Shown piece by piece: positions 1 to 5,950 of a stretch of 13,753 bases of DNA. Position numbers and translations under genes: made by a program. Below the pieces are notes generated by a model. The model had not been told where the DNA came from. It made no database searches and was given only the letters and a program-made list of their open reading frames with translations. The number at the start of each line of letters is the position of its first letter. Position 1 is the stretch's first letter. Origin of the DNA: an uncultured Desulfovibrio sp. Lineage in GTDB: Bacteria > Desulfobacterota > Desulfovibrionia > Desulfovibrionales > Desulfovibrionaceae. The DNA is taken from contig NZ_CASDOY010000054.1 in assembly GCF_949282365.1 (NCBI RefSeq), positions 1 through 13,753 on the forward strand, in the 5' to 3' direction.

Positions 1-371
1 TTTCGGTGCATGGCGGGAAAGCCGCGCATATCGTGGCGGGGCATCGTCCGGGGAAGGGGGGGGATACTTGTTTCAGGTGGGGAGACGGTGCCGGGCGGTG
101 TCCTCCTTTCTGTTTTCTTTCGCCGTGTTTTTCCGGGACTCCCTGCATGGTCCTGTTCGCCCTGTGCGCGGGTTTTGGGGGAGGGAAGGGGGTCCGGGGG
201 AAGGGAGGCCCCTTTTTGCCGCCAGCAAAAGGGGCCTCCCTTCCCCCGGGGATCTCCCCGTCCCCCTCTTTCCCTTCCGTGCCGCCCTCCGTCCTCCGGC
301 CCGCTCTCGACGCCACAGCGCTTTTTTGGCATGCTGGGGAGGATTTTGTCCCGGAGACAAAGGAGAAACAC
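1..371. other. Gene-free leader region upstream of dxr
   Basis: All three forward frames are open through much of this stretch, but none reads as a recognisable protein. Frames rich in Gly, Arg and Pro are expected from G/C-rich non-coding DNA. In many bacteria cdsA precedes dxr, but I see no CdsA C-terminus here, so that gene, if present, lies further upstream. The main structure is the hairpin at 194-249. The 3' end carries the AAAGGAG ribosome-binding site of dxr at 359-365. I could not assign a convincing -35/-10 promoter. Confidence 0.55.
194..249. repeat. Perfect 23-bp inverted repeat (palindromic element, copy A)
   Basis: Bases 194-216 are the exact reverse complement of 227-249, leaving a 10-nt loop at 217-226. 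The arms contain the core GGGAGGCCCCTTTT. No T-run follows on the + strand, so it is not a textbook intrinsic terminator, although it could protect a 3' end. A related imperfect element lies at 4086-4135, which suggests a dispersed palindromic repeat family. That reading rests on only two copies. Confidence 0.85.
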
Positions 372-1691
372 ATGTCTGATCTGTGGCCCGGGCTGGACGG
401 CCCTGCGATTCGGTATATTTCGGAAGCGCCTTCCGAGGCGTGGCGGCACGGCGTGCGTCATCTGGTCCTGCTGGGTTCGACCGGTTCCATCGGCGGCAAC
501 ACGCTGGCGGCCATCCGTTCGCGGCGGCGGGAATGCGTGGTGCTGGGCCTTTCCTGCGCGCGCAACATCAAGACCCTGGCCGCGCAGGCGCAGGAGTTCC
601 GGCCGCCGTATCTGGCCGTGCTGGACGAGGCCGCGGCCGCGGGTCTGCGCAAGCTGCTGCCCGCGGGCTATGCGCCCGAGATCCTGACGGGCAGCGAGGG
701 CTATGCCCGGCTGGCGGCCCTGCCCGAGGCGGATACCGTGCTTTCGGCGCAGGTGGGCGCGGCGGGCCTGTCCGGGACGCTGGCCGCCGCGCTGGCGGGC
801 AAGGTCATCTGCCTGGCCAACAAGGAATCCCTGGTGCTGGCCGGGGATCTGCTGCGCCAGGTCTGCGCGCGCACCCATGCCGGCATCCTGCCGGTGGATT
901 CGGAGCACAACGCCATTTTCCAGTGTCTGGCCGGGCGCGGGCAGGAGGTGGACCGCCTGCTGCTGACGGCTTCGGGCGGGCCCTTCCGGGGTCGCAGCCG
1001 CGAGGAGCTGCGCAACGTGACCCGTGCGCAGGCTCTGGATCATCCCAACTGGAAGATGGGGGCCAAGATCAGCATCGACTCGGCCACCATGATGAACAAG
1101 GCCCTGGAAGTGGTGGAGGCCTTCCACCTGTACGGGGTGCCGCTGGAAAAGATCACGGTGCTGGTGCATCCACAGTCGCTGGTGCATTCGCTGGTGCAGT
1201 TCACGGACGGCAGCCAGCTGGCGCAGCTGGGCACGCCGGACATGCGCATCCCCATCGCGGCCTGTCTGTTCTGGCCGCGCTGCGTGGATACGGGCGTGCC
1301 GCCGCTGGATCTGGTCAGGGCCGGGACCCTGCAGTTCTTCGCGCCCGACGACGAGGCCTTCCCGGCGCTGAGGCTGGCGCGCCGCGCCCTGCGCGAGCGT
1401 GGCGGCATGTCGGTGGTCATGAACGCGGCCAACGAGGCCGCCGTGGAGCTGTTCCTGTCCGGGCAGTGCGCCTTTGCCGACATCGCGGAGCTGGTCGCGG
1501 CCGCCATGGACGCCCATGCCGCCGGCGGGCCGGGGCACGAGCCGTTCTGCCCGCCGCTGTCCTGTAGCGGCGATGACAGTCTTGCCCTTGCACGGGAAGT
1601 GACTATCTTGACAGAGCGCATGTCGCGCCTTGACCTGAAAACTCGCGAGCTGGTGAAACGACTGGCCCGCGCCGGAGTTGACGAGTGCTGA
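372..1691 (+). CDS. dxr: 1-deoxy-D-xylulose 5-phosphate reductoisomerase
   Basis: DXR converts 1-deoxy-D-xylulose 5-phosphate to 2-C-methyl-D-erythritol 4-phosphate with NADPH and a divalent metal. It is the committed cytoplasmic step of the MEP isoprenoid pathway. The 439-residue product has the NADPH-binding GSTGSIG motif at 35-41 and ANKES near 149-153. The metal-binding DSE lies at 176-178, SGGPF follows, W227 sits in the flexible substrate loop, and MMNKALE holds N242, K243 and E246. These match the DXR active site. The start at 372 has an AAAGGAG site 6 nt upstream; the frame stays open further upstream, but that part is unlike DXR. The protein is about 40 residues longer than the roughly 400-residue norm, with about 28 extra residues before the Rossmann fold and an extended C-terminus. 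Its last codons overlap the rseP start, implying translational coupling. Confidence 0.96.
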   Translation: MSDLWPGLDGPAIRYISEAPSEAWRHGVRHLVLLGSTGSIGGNTLAAIRSRRRECVVLGLSCARNIKTLAAQAQEFRPPYLAVLDEAAAAGLRKLLPAGYAPEILTGSEGYARLAALPEADTVLSAQVGAAGLSGTLAAALAGKVICLANKESLVLAGDLLRQVCARTHAGILPVDSEHNAIFQCLAGRGQEVDRLLLTASGGPFRGRSREELRNVTRAQALDHPNWKMGAKISIDSATMMNKALEVVEAFHLYGVPLEKITVLVHPQSLVHSLVQFTDGSQLAQLGTPDMRIPIAACLFWPRCVDTGVPPLDLVRAGTLQFFAPDDEAFPALRLARRALRERGGMSVVMNAANEAAVELFLSGQCAFADIAELVAAAMDAHAAGGPGHEPFCPPLSCSGDDSLALAREVTILTERMSRLDLKTRELVKRLARAGVDEC

Positions 1692-2860
1692 CGACCATCG
1701 TTGCCGCCATCATCGTGCTTGGCGGCCTGATCTTCTTTCATGAACTGGGGCATTTCAGCGTGGCCCGCTGGCTGGGCATGGGCGTGTCCACCTTTTCGCT
1801 GGGCTTTGGCCCCAAGCTGCTCAAATACCGTCGCGGCAAGACGGAATACGCCCTGTCGCTGGTGCCGCTGGGCGGCTATGTGGCCCTGGTGGGCGAGAAC
1901 GACGCCAGGGACATCCCCAGCGGCTTCACCCGCGAGGAATGCTTTTCCCTGCGGCCCGCATGGCAGCGCTTCCTGGTGATCGCGGCCGGGCCGCTGGCCA
2001 ACATCCTGCTGGCCTGCCTGCTCTGCTGGGTGGTGGCCTGGGGCTGGGGCAATGCCGTCATGCTGCCGCAGGTGGGCAAGATCATGCCCGAGAGCGCGGC
2101 GGCCCTGGCCGGCCTGCAAAAGGGCGACCTGATCCTGAGCATCGACGGGAGGCCCGTCAGCTCGTGGGACGAGATCTCCCCGGCGGTGGCCGCGGCCGAC
2201 GGCCGTCCCCTGACCCTGACCGTGGCCCGCGAGCCCGCCGAAGGCATGGCCCGGGGCAGCGAGCTGGAACTGACCATGACGCCGCAGTGGAGCACGCGCA
2301 AGACCATCTTCGGCGAAGACGAAAAAGCCTGGCTCATCGGCATCGCGCCGCTGGGGTCGGTGCGCGTGGATGAACTGGGCTTCGGCGAGGCCCTGAAGGC
2401 CGGCTTTGTCCAGACCTGGCGGCTGGTGGACCTGACCTGGCAGAGCTTCGTCAAGCTGGCCCAGCGCGTGGTGCCCGCCGATCAGGTGGGCGGGCCCATC
2501 ATGATCGCCCAGATGGTGGGCCAGCAGGCCGAGCAGGGCCTGGTGGGCGTGATCGGTCTGGCGGCGCTCATCAGCATCAACCTGGCCATCCTCAACCTGC
2601 TGCCCGTGCCGGTGCTGGACGGCGGGCAGATGCTCTTCTGCCTCATCGAGATGCTTTTCCGCCGCCCCGTGCCGCAAAAGATCCAGGAATGGGGCATGCG
2701 CATGGGCATGGCCCTGCTGCTGACCCTGATGATCTTCGCCACCTTCAATGACGTGACGCGCATCATCAGGACGCCGGATGCGCCCGCCGCGGCGGGCGAG
2801 GCCCCGGCTGCGGAACAATCCCTTCCCTCCGGGAACGACGGCGGGACGGAAGGGCGCTGA
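1685..2860 (+). CDS. rseP: RseP-type site-2 zinc metalloprotease
   Basis: This is an inner-membrane site-2 protease. In the family it cleaves transmembrane anti-sigma factors and leftover signal peptides within the membrane. The 391-residue product has the zinc-binding HELGH at 19-23 inside the first helix. A second helix near 96-122 contains GPLAN, and a single PDZ domain spans about 127-183. The third metal ligand is in VLDGG (D312), with a last helix near 338-362. Residues after about 365 form an Ala/Pro/Glu/Gly-rich tail with no recognisable domain. The GTG start at 1685 overlaps the dxr stop by 7 nt, and GGAG at 1674-1677 gives a good ribosome-binding site. E. coli RseP has two tandem PDZ domains; I see one here, as in shorter family members. 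The dxr-rseP order is widespread. The anti-sigma substrate is not visible in this window. Confidence 0.95.
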   Translation: MLTTIVAAIIVLGGLIFFHELGHFSVARWLGMGVSTFSLGFGPKLLKYRRGKTEYALSLVPLGGYVALVGENDARDIPSGFTREECFSLRPAWQRFLVIAAGPLANILLACLLCWVVAWGWGNAVMLPQVGKIMPESAAALAGLQKGDLILSIDGRPVSSWDEISPAVAAADGRPLTLTVAREPAEGMARGSELELTMTPQWSTRKTIFGEDEKAWLIGIAPLGSVRVDELGFGEALKAGFVQTWRLVDLTWQSFVKLAQRVVPADQVGGPIMIAQMVGQQAEQGLVGVIGLAALISINLAILNLLPVPVLDGGQMLFCLIEMLFRRPVPQKIQEWGMRMGMALLLTLMIFATFNDVTRIIRTPDAPAAAGEAPAAEQSLPSGNDGGTEGR

Positions 2861-2898
2861 CCCGGCGAGGGCGGCAGGAAGACGCCCGGGGAGGACGC

Positions 2899-3249
2899 AT
2901 GAAAAAAGTCAGGATAACGGTCCTCAAAACGACATTCGACAAGGAACTTGCCGGCCAGTACGGTGTGGAAGGGCTGGGCCCCTGCCCCATGCTGCGGCAG
3001 GGACAGGTCTTTTACGGCGACTATGCCAAGCCGGACGGCCTGTGCGATGAAGCCTGGAAAGCCATGTACCAGTATGTGTTCGCTCTGGCCCACGGCGCGG
3101 AGAAGGAGCTGTTCTATTACGGGGACTGGATATGTACCCCCGGTGTGGCCGTTTGCAGCTGCAATGACGGCCTGCGCCCCGTGATCTTCAAGCTGGAGGC
3201 CACGGACGAGGAATGCCGTCTGCCGGAATATCCGGTGCAGGAGGGATAG
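2899..3249 (+). CDS. TIGR04076 family protein (function unknown)
   Basis: A 116-residue soluble protein. It resembles the TIGR04076 family: an MKKVRITVLK start, GPCP near residue 27, LCDEAW near 48, and CNDGLRPVIFKLE at 88-100 near the end. No biochemical role is established for this family that I know of. Six cysteines are present (29, 49, 79, 86, 88, 106), and the CxC at 86-88 together with C29 and C49 could bind a metal; that is inference. A GGAGG site at 2890-2894 lies 4 nt before the ATG. The gene follows rseP by 38 nt, and its stop is one base before the tsaB start, so it is almost certainly cotranscribed and probably coupled with tsaB. Confidence 0.85.
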   Translation: MKKVRITVLKTTFDKELAGQYGVEGLGPCPMLRQGQVFYGDYAKPDGLCDEAWKAMYQYVFALAHGAEKELFYYGDWICTPGVAVCSCNDGLRPVIFKLEATDEECRLPEYPVQEG

Positions 3250-3250
3250 G

Positions 3251-4057
3251 ATGGATGCACAGCACGGAACCGGGCTGGAACTGATCCTCAACGCCGCCGA
3301 AGGCGTGCTGCAGATCTTGGTCACCGAGGACGAGCAGATCCTTTGCGCGCAGGAATGGCACCGCAGCGAGCGGGCCACGGAGATACTGGCTCCGGCCCTG
3401 GCCGAGCTGGCCGTCTCGCTGGGCATCGCCTGGAGCGATCTGCGGCGCATCGCCTGCGTGCGCGGGCCGGGCTCCTTCACCGGCATCCGCCTGACCCTGG
3501 CCACGGCGGCGGCCCTGCGCCGCTGCGGCCGGGCGCAGCTGGCCGGGCTGGACTATATGCAGGCCCTGGCCACCACGGCCGTGATGCGGCGCGGCATGCT
3601 TTACGGCGGCCATGTCTGGGTGCTGACCCATGCCCGTCGCGATCTGGTGCACTGCCAGCCCTTCGTGAGCTACGGGCCCGCGATCCCGGCCCAGCCCCTG
3701 CGGCCCGTGGAACTGTGTACGCCCGCGCACGCCGTGGCGGCCATCCGTGCCGACGGCGCGGACAGGGTGCTGGTCTGCGGTACGGGCCTGCGCCGCAATG
3801 CCGCCGCCTGCGCTCCGCTGGAAAGCCCGCCTGCCGTGGTCTGCCTGCCCGGCTGCGTCCATGCGTCCGCCGAGGCCCTGTGCCTGCTGGCGCGGCACGG
3901 CGATTACGCCCCCGCAGATATCGAACCCCTCTATGTGCGTCCCTGCGACGCGGTGGACAACCTGCCCGACCTGGCCCGCCGGCAGGGCCGGGACAGCGAG
4001 GCCGCCACGGCGGAGCTGGAGCGTTTGCTGCATCTGGCCCCGGGCAGCGAGATATGA
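3251..4057 (+). CDS. tsaB: tRNA t6A biosynthesis protein TsaB
   Basis: TsaB is the non-catalytic partner of TsaD. With TsaE and TsaC it makes N6-threonylcarbamoyladenosine at position 37 of ANN-decoding tRNAs in the cytoplasm. The diagnostic GPGSFTGIRL lies at residues 72-81, followed by an Ala-rich helix. The late YVRP...AVDNL segment fits the conserved TsaB tail. Length is 268 residues, slightly above the usual 220-240. The N-terminal segment that normally reads as an LAIDTS-like strand is here LELILNAAEG, so the acidic residue of this ASKHA-fold loop is missing. That is tolerable in a non-catalytic subunit but notable. The ATG at 3251 follows the previous stop by one base and has AGGAGGG at 3239-3245. 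Confidence 0.92.
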   Translation: MDAQHGTGLELILNAAEGVLQILVTEDEQILCAQEWHRSERATEILAPALAELAVSLGIAWSDLRRIACVRGPGSFTGIRLTLATAAALRRCGRAQLAGLDYMQALATTAVMRRGMLYGGHVWVLTHARRDLVHCQPFVSYGPAIPAQPLRPVELCTPAHAVAAIRADGADRVLVCGTGLRRNAAACAPLESPPAVVCLPGCVHASAEALCLLARHGDYAPADIEPLYVRPCDAVDNLPDLARRQGRDSEAATAELERLLHLAPGSEI

Positions 4058-4085
4058 GTTTTGCCGTGCCGGGGCGCGTCGTCGT

Positions 4086-4135
4086 GGGGGGAAGGGGCCC
4101 CTTTCACCGGCGCGGAAAGGGGGCTCCTGCCCCCC
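4086..4135. repeat. Imperfect palindromic element (copy B)
   Basis: The left arm at 4086-4105 (GGGGGGAAGGGGCCCCTTTC) pairs with 4115-4135 around a 9-nt loop, with a mismatch and a bulge. Arms, loop size and flanking C-rich tract resemble the perfect hairpin at 194-249. It lies 28 nt after the tsaB stop with no following T-run. It may stabilise or end the tsaB transcript, or may simply be a dispersed repeat. Confidence 0.6.
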
Positions 4136-4228
4136 TGCCTCCATCCCTCCCCAAAGGTGCTTCCCTGCGGGCACGGCCTGCGGTCGTCCTGCTGTTTCCC
4201 CATGTCCCCTGGCCAAGGAGGAACGCCC

Positions 4229-4735
4229 ATGTCTGATGAACAAATCCTCGAGGGCAGCGATGCCGGTGAACGTCCCCTGCTGAGTTACCGCCAGTCCTGG
4301 CTGGCCTGGGCCGGGCCCGTGCTGATGCTGCTGGTCTGCGTGGCCCTGTGCGTGGCCGGGCAGCACTATCTGCCGGAATTTTTCTGGATCTTCGCGGGCC
4401 TGGCCGCGCTGCTGGTGCTGTGCATGGGCTACAGGATAGCGCAGGTGCGCAGCGTCCACCTTTATGCGGACAGCAAGGGCGTCTGGCTCTATCAGGGCAT
4501 CCTGCCCTGGAGCCGGGGCGCGGTGGGCGTCAAGTGGCGCGACATGGAGGACGCGGCCTTCACCGCCGGTTTCAGCAGCTGGCTGTTCAACAGCTATACG
4601 GTGCGGGTGGGCAACCGTTTTTCGCAGCAGAGCGAGATCCTGGTGCACAACATCGCCAACGGCCGCGAGGCCGTGACCCGGCTGAACGAATTGCAGGGCC
4701 GTTTCTGCGGCCGTAGCGACCGGCGCGACGACTGA
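4229..4735 (+). CDS. Membrane protein with bacterial PH-like domain
   Basis: A 168-residue protein with two hydrophobic helices at about 24-47 and 51-72, followed by a domain of about 90 residues. That domain (YADSKGVWLYQGILPWSRG, then a WRDMEDA strand and a final ILVHNI...AVTRLNELQ helix) has the look of bacterial PH domains such as bPH_2 in YdbS-like proteins. The domain probably faces the cytoplasm; its ligand is unknown. The ATG at 4229 has an ideal AAGGAGG 7 nt upstream (4215-4221). The in-frame open stretch upstream runs through palindrome B and is not coding-like. It is 171 bp from tsaB and may be separately transcribed. The domain call is from pattern alone, so moderately sure. Confidence 0.7.
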   Translation: MSDEQILEGSDAGERPLLSYRQSWLAWAGPVLMLLVCVALCVAGQHYLPEFFWIFAGLAALLVLCMGYRIAQVRSVHLYADSKGVWLYQGILPWSRGAVGVKWRDMEDAAFTAGFSSWLFNSYTVRVGNRFSQQSEILVHNIANGREAVTRLNELQGRFCGRSDRRDD

Positions 4736-4758
4736 GGCCCCGCCTGACGATGCATGAA

Positions 4759-4793
4759 ACAAAGCCCCGCAGCAGCATGCTGCGGGGCTTTGT
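4759..4793. terminator. Bidirectional intrinsic terminator
   Basis: A 16-bp perfect stem (4759-4774 with 4778-4793) closes on a 3-nt loop. The stem has a GC-rich centre and AAA/TTT ends. It lies between the converging PH-domain gene and the Sel1-repeat gene. The T-tract is better on the - strand (CTTTGTTTC) than on the + strand (CTTTGTC), but it plausibly serves both. Confidence 0.88.
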
Positions 4794-4879
4794 CATCTTC
4801 TCCGTGAAATTGCCCGGCAATATTTCTTTTCTGGCGTTCCTGACGGCCGCCAGATGCCATAAAAAACTCTCCGCCGCCC

Positions 4880-5938
4880 CTACTTGCGGTTCTGGGCGCG
4901 CAGGTAGGCCTTGGCGTCGGGATCGCCGTTCTTGGCGGCCAGACGGTACCAGCGGGTGGCCTCGGAAAGGTTGCGCTGCACGCCGGTGCCCTGGTCGTAC
5001 ATGAGGCCCAGGCTGTACTGGGCGGCGGGCTCGTTCTGCTCGGCGGCCTTGCGGTACCATTCCACGGCCTTGGCGTAGTCCTGGGGCACGCCGCGCCCCT
5101 GCTCGTACATGAAGCCCAGATTGTACTGGGCCTCGGCATAGCCGCGTTCGGCGGCGCGGGTGTACCATTCCACGGCCTTGAGGTTGTCCTGGGCGTAGCC
5201 CCGGCCTTCGGCGTACATGTAGGCCAGATTGTTCTGGGCCTTGAGGTGGTCCTGCTCGGCGGCGCGCTCGAACCAGTGGGCGGCCTTGGTGTCGTCCTGA
5301 TTGCTGGCCTTGGCGTTGAGGTACATCCAGCCTAGGGAATACTGGGCGTCGGCCAGGCCCTGGTTGGCGGCGCGGCCGTACCAGTCGATGGCCTCGTTCT
5401 CGCTTTTGCGCACGCCGCGACCGTGGGCGTAGAGATAGCCCAGATTGTACTGGGCCATGGCCAGGCCCTGCTCGGCGGCCTTGCGGAACCAGCGGCCCGC
5501 CTCGGCGAAGTTGCGGCGTACGCCGTTGCCCGTGGCCAGGGCGGTGGCCAGGGCGTTCTGGGCGCTGGGCAGGCCCTTGTCCGCGGCCTGGCGGAACAGG
5601 GTCGCGGCGCGCTGGGGGCTTTTTTTGACGCCGCGCCCGTCCTGGGTCAGACGGCCGAGGATGTAGAGGGCTTCGGCATTGCCGTCCTTGGTGAGCGGCG
5701 TGAGCAGGGAGACGGCCTTCTTGTAGTCCTTGCTGTCCAGGGCGCGCTGCACCTCGGCCAGAGCGGCTTGCGCGGCGCGCTCCTCAGGGCCGGGACCGCC
5801 GGCCTGCTCGGCGGCCGGGGGAGCGGTCTCCCCGGCGGCCGGGACGGCGGCGGGCAGCAGCAGGCTCAGGATCAGGGCGGCCGGAAGCATCAGGACCGGC
5901 AGACGGCGCAGGACGCCGCCACGGGCGTTATGGCACAT
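4880..5938 (-). CDS. Exported Sel1-repeat protein
   Basis: A 352-residue protein with an N-terminal signal sequence: basic residues, a Leu/Ala-rich core at about 13-30 and a likely signal peptidase I site after AVPA (residue 34). A charged linker follows. Residues 87-338 are seven Sel1-like repeats of exactly 36 residues with no linkers, each of the form AxYxLGxxYxxGxGV...A..W..KAAEQG, then a 14-residue C-terminal stub. Sel1 repeats form alpha-alpha solenoids that act as protein-binding scaffolds; the partner is unknown. Repeat 4 (about 195-230) lacks the GxGV turn and has NAKASNQDD instead. The ATG has AAGGAG 8 nt upstream, overlapping the stop of the preceding transferase gene, so the two form an operon with a 12-nt gap. 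The product is predicted periplasmic. Confidence 0.9.
   Translation of the reverse strand: MCHNARGGVLRRLPVLMLPAALILSLLLPAAVPAAGETAPPAAEQAGGPGPEERAAQAALAEVQRALDSKDYKKAVSLLTPLTKDGNAEALYILGRLTQDGRGVKKSPQRAATLFRQAADKGLPSAQNALATALATGNGVRRNFAEAGRWFRKAAEQGLAMAQYNLGYLYAHGRGVRKSENEAIDWYGRAANQGLADAQYSLGWMYLNAKASNQDDTKAAHWFERAAEQDHLKAQNNLAYMYAEGRGYAQDNLKAVEWYTRAAERGYAEAQYNLGFMYEQGRGVPQDYAKAVEWYRKAAEQNEPAAQYSLGLMYDQGTGVQRNLSEATRWYRLAAKNGDPDAKAYLRAQNRK
4925..5680 (-). repeat. Seven in-frame 108-bp Sel1 repeat units
   Basis: Seven consecutive coding units of 108 bp encode the 36-residue Sel1 repeats. Units share frequent blocks such as GCCCAGTACAA and GGCCGCGGCG on the coding strand but have diverged elsewhere. 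This fits old duplication rather than a recent expansion. Confidence 0.8.
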
Positions 5939-5950
5939 GGAAAGGTCTCC

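Noticed and set aside
6..371. N-terminal extension of DXR to position 6
   Set aside because: The extra 122 codons run through the perfect hairpin at 194-249 and resemble no DXR; the ATG at 372 has an ideal ribosome-binding site and gives a normal protein.
1040..2818. Long open frame on the - strand opposite dxr and rseP (592 codons)
   Set aside because: It is His/Gln/Gly/Arg-rich with no domain, and the + strand carries two unmistakable conserved genes. Antisense openness is a by-product of high third-position GC.
4830..4854. 7-bp inverted repeat near the end of the Sel1 gene as a second terminator
   Set aside because: No T-run follows in either direction; the 16-bp hairpin at 4759-4793 is the convincing terminator.
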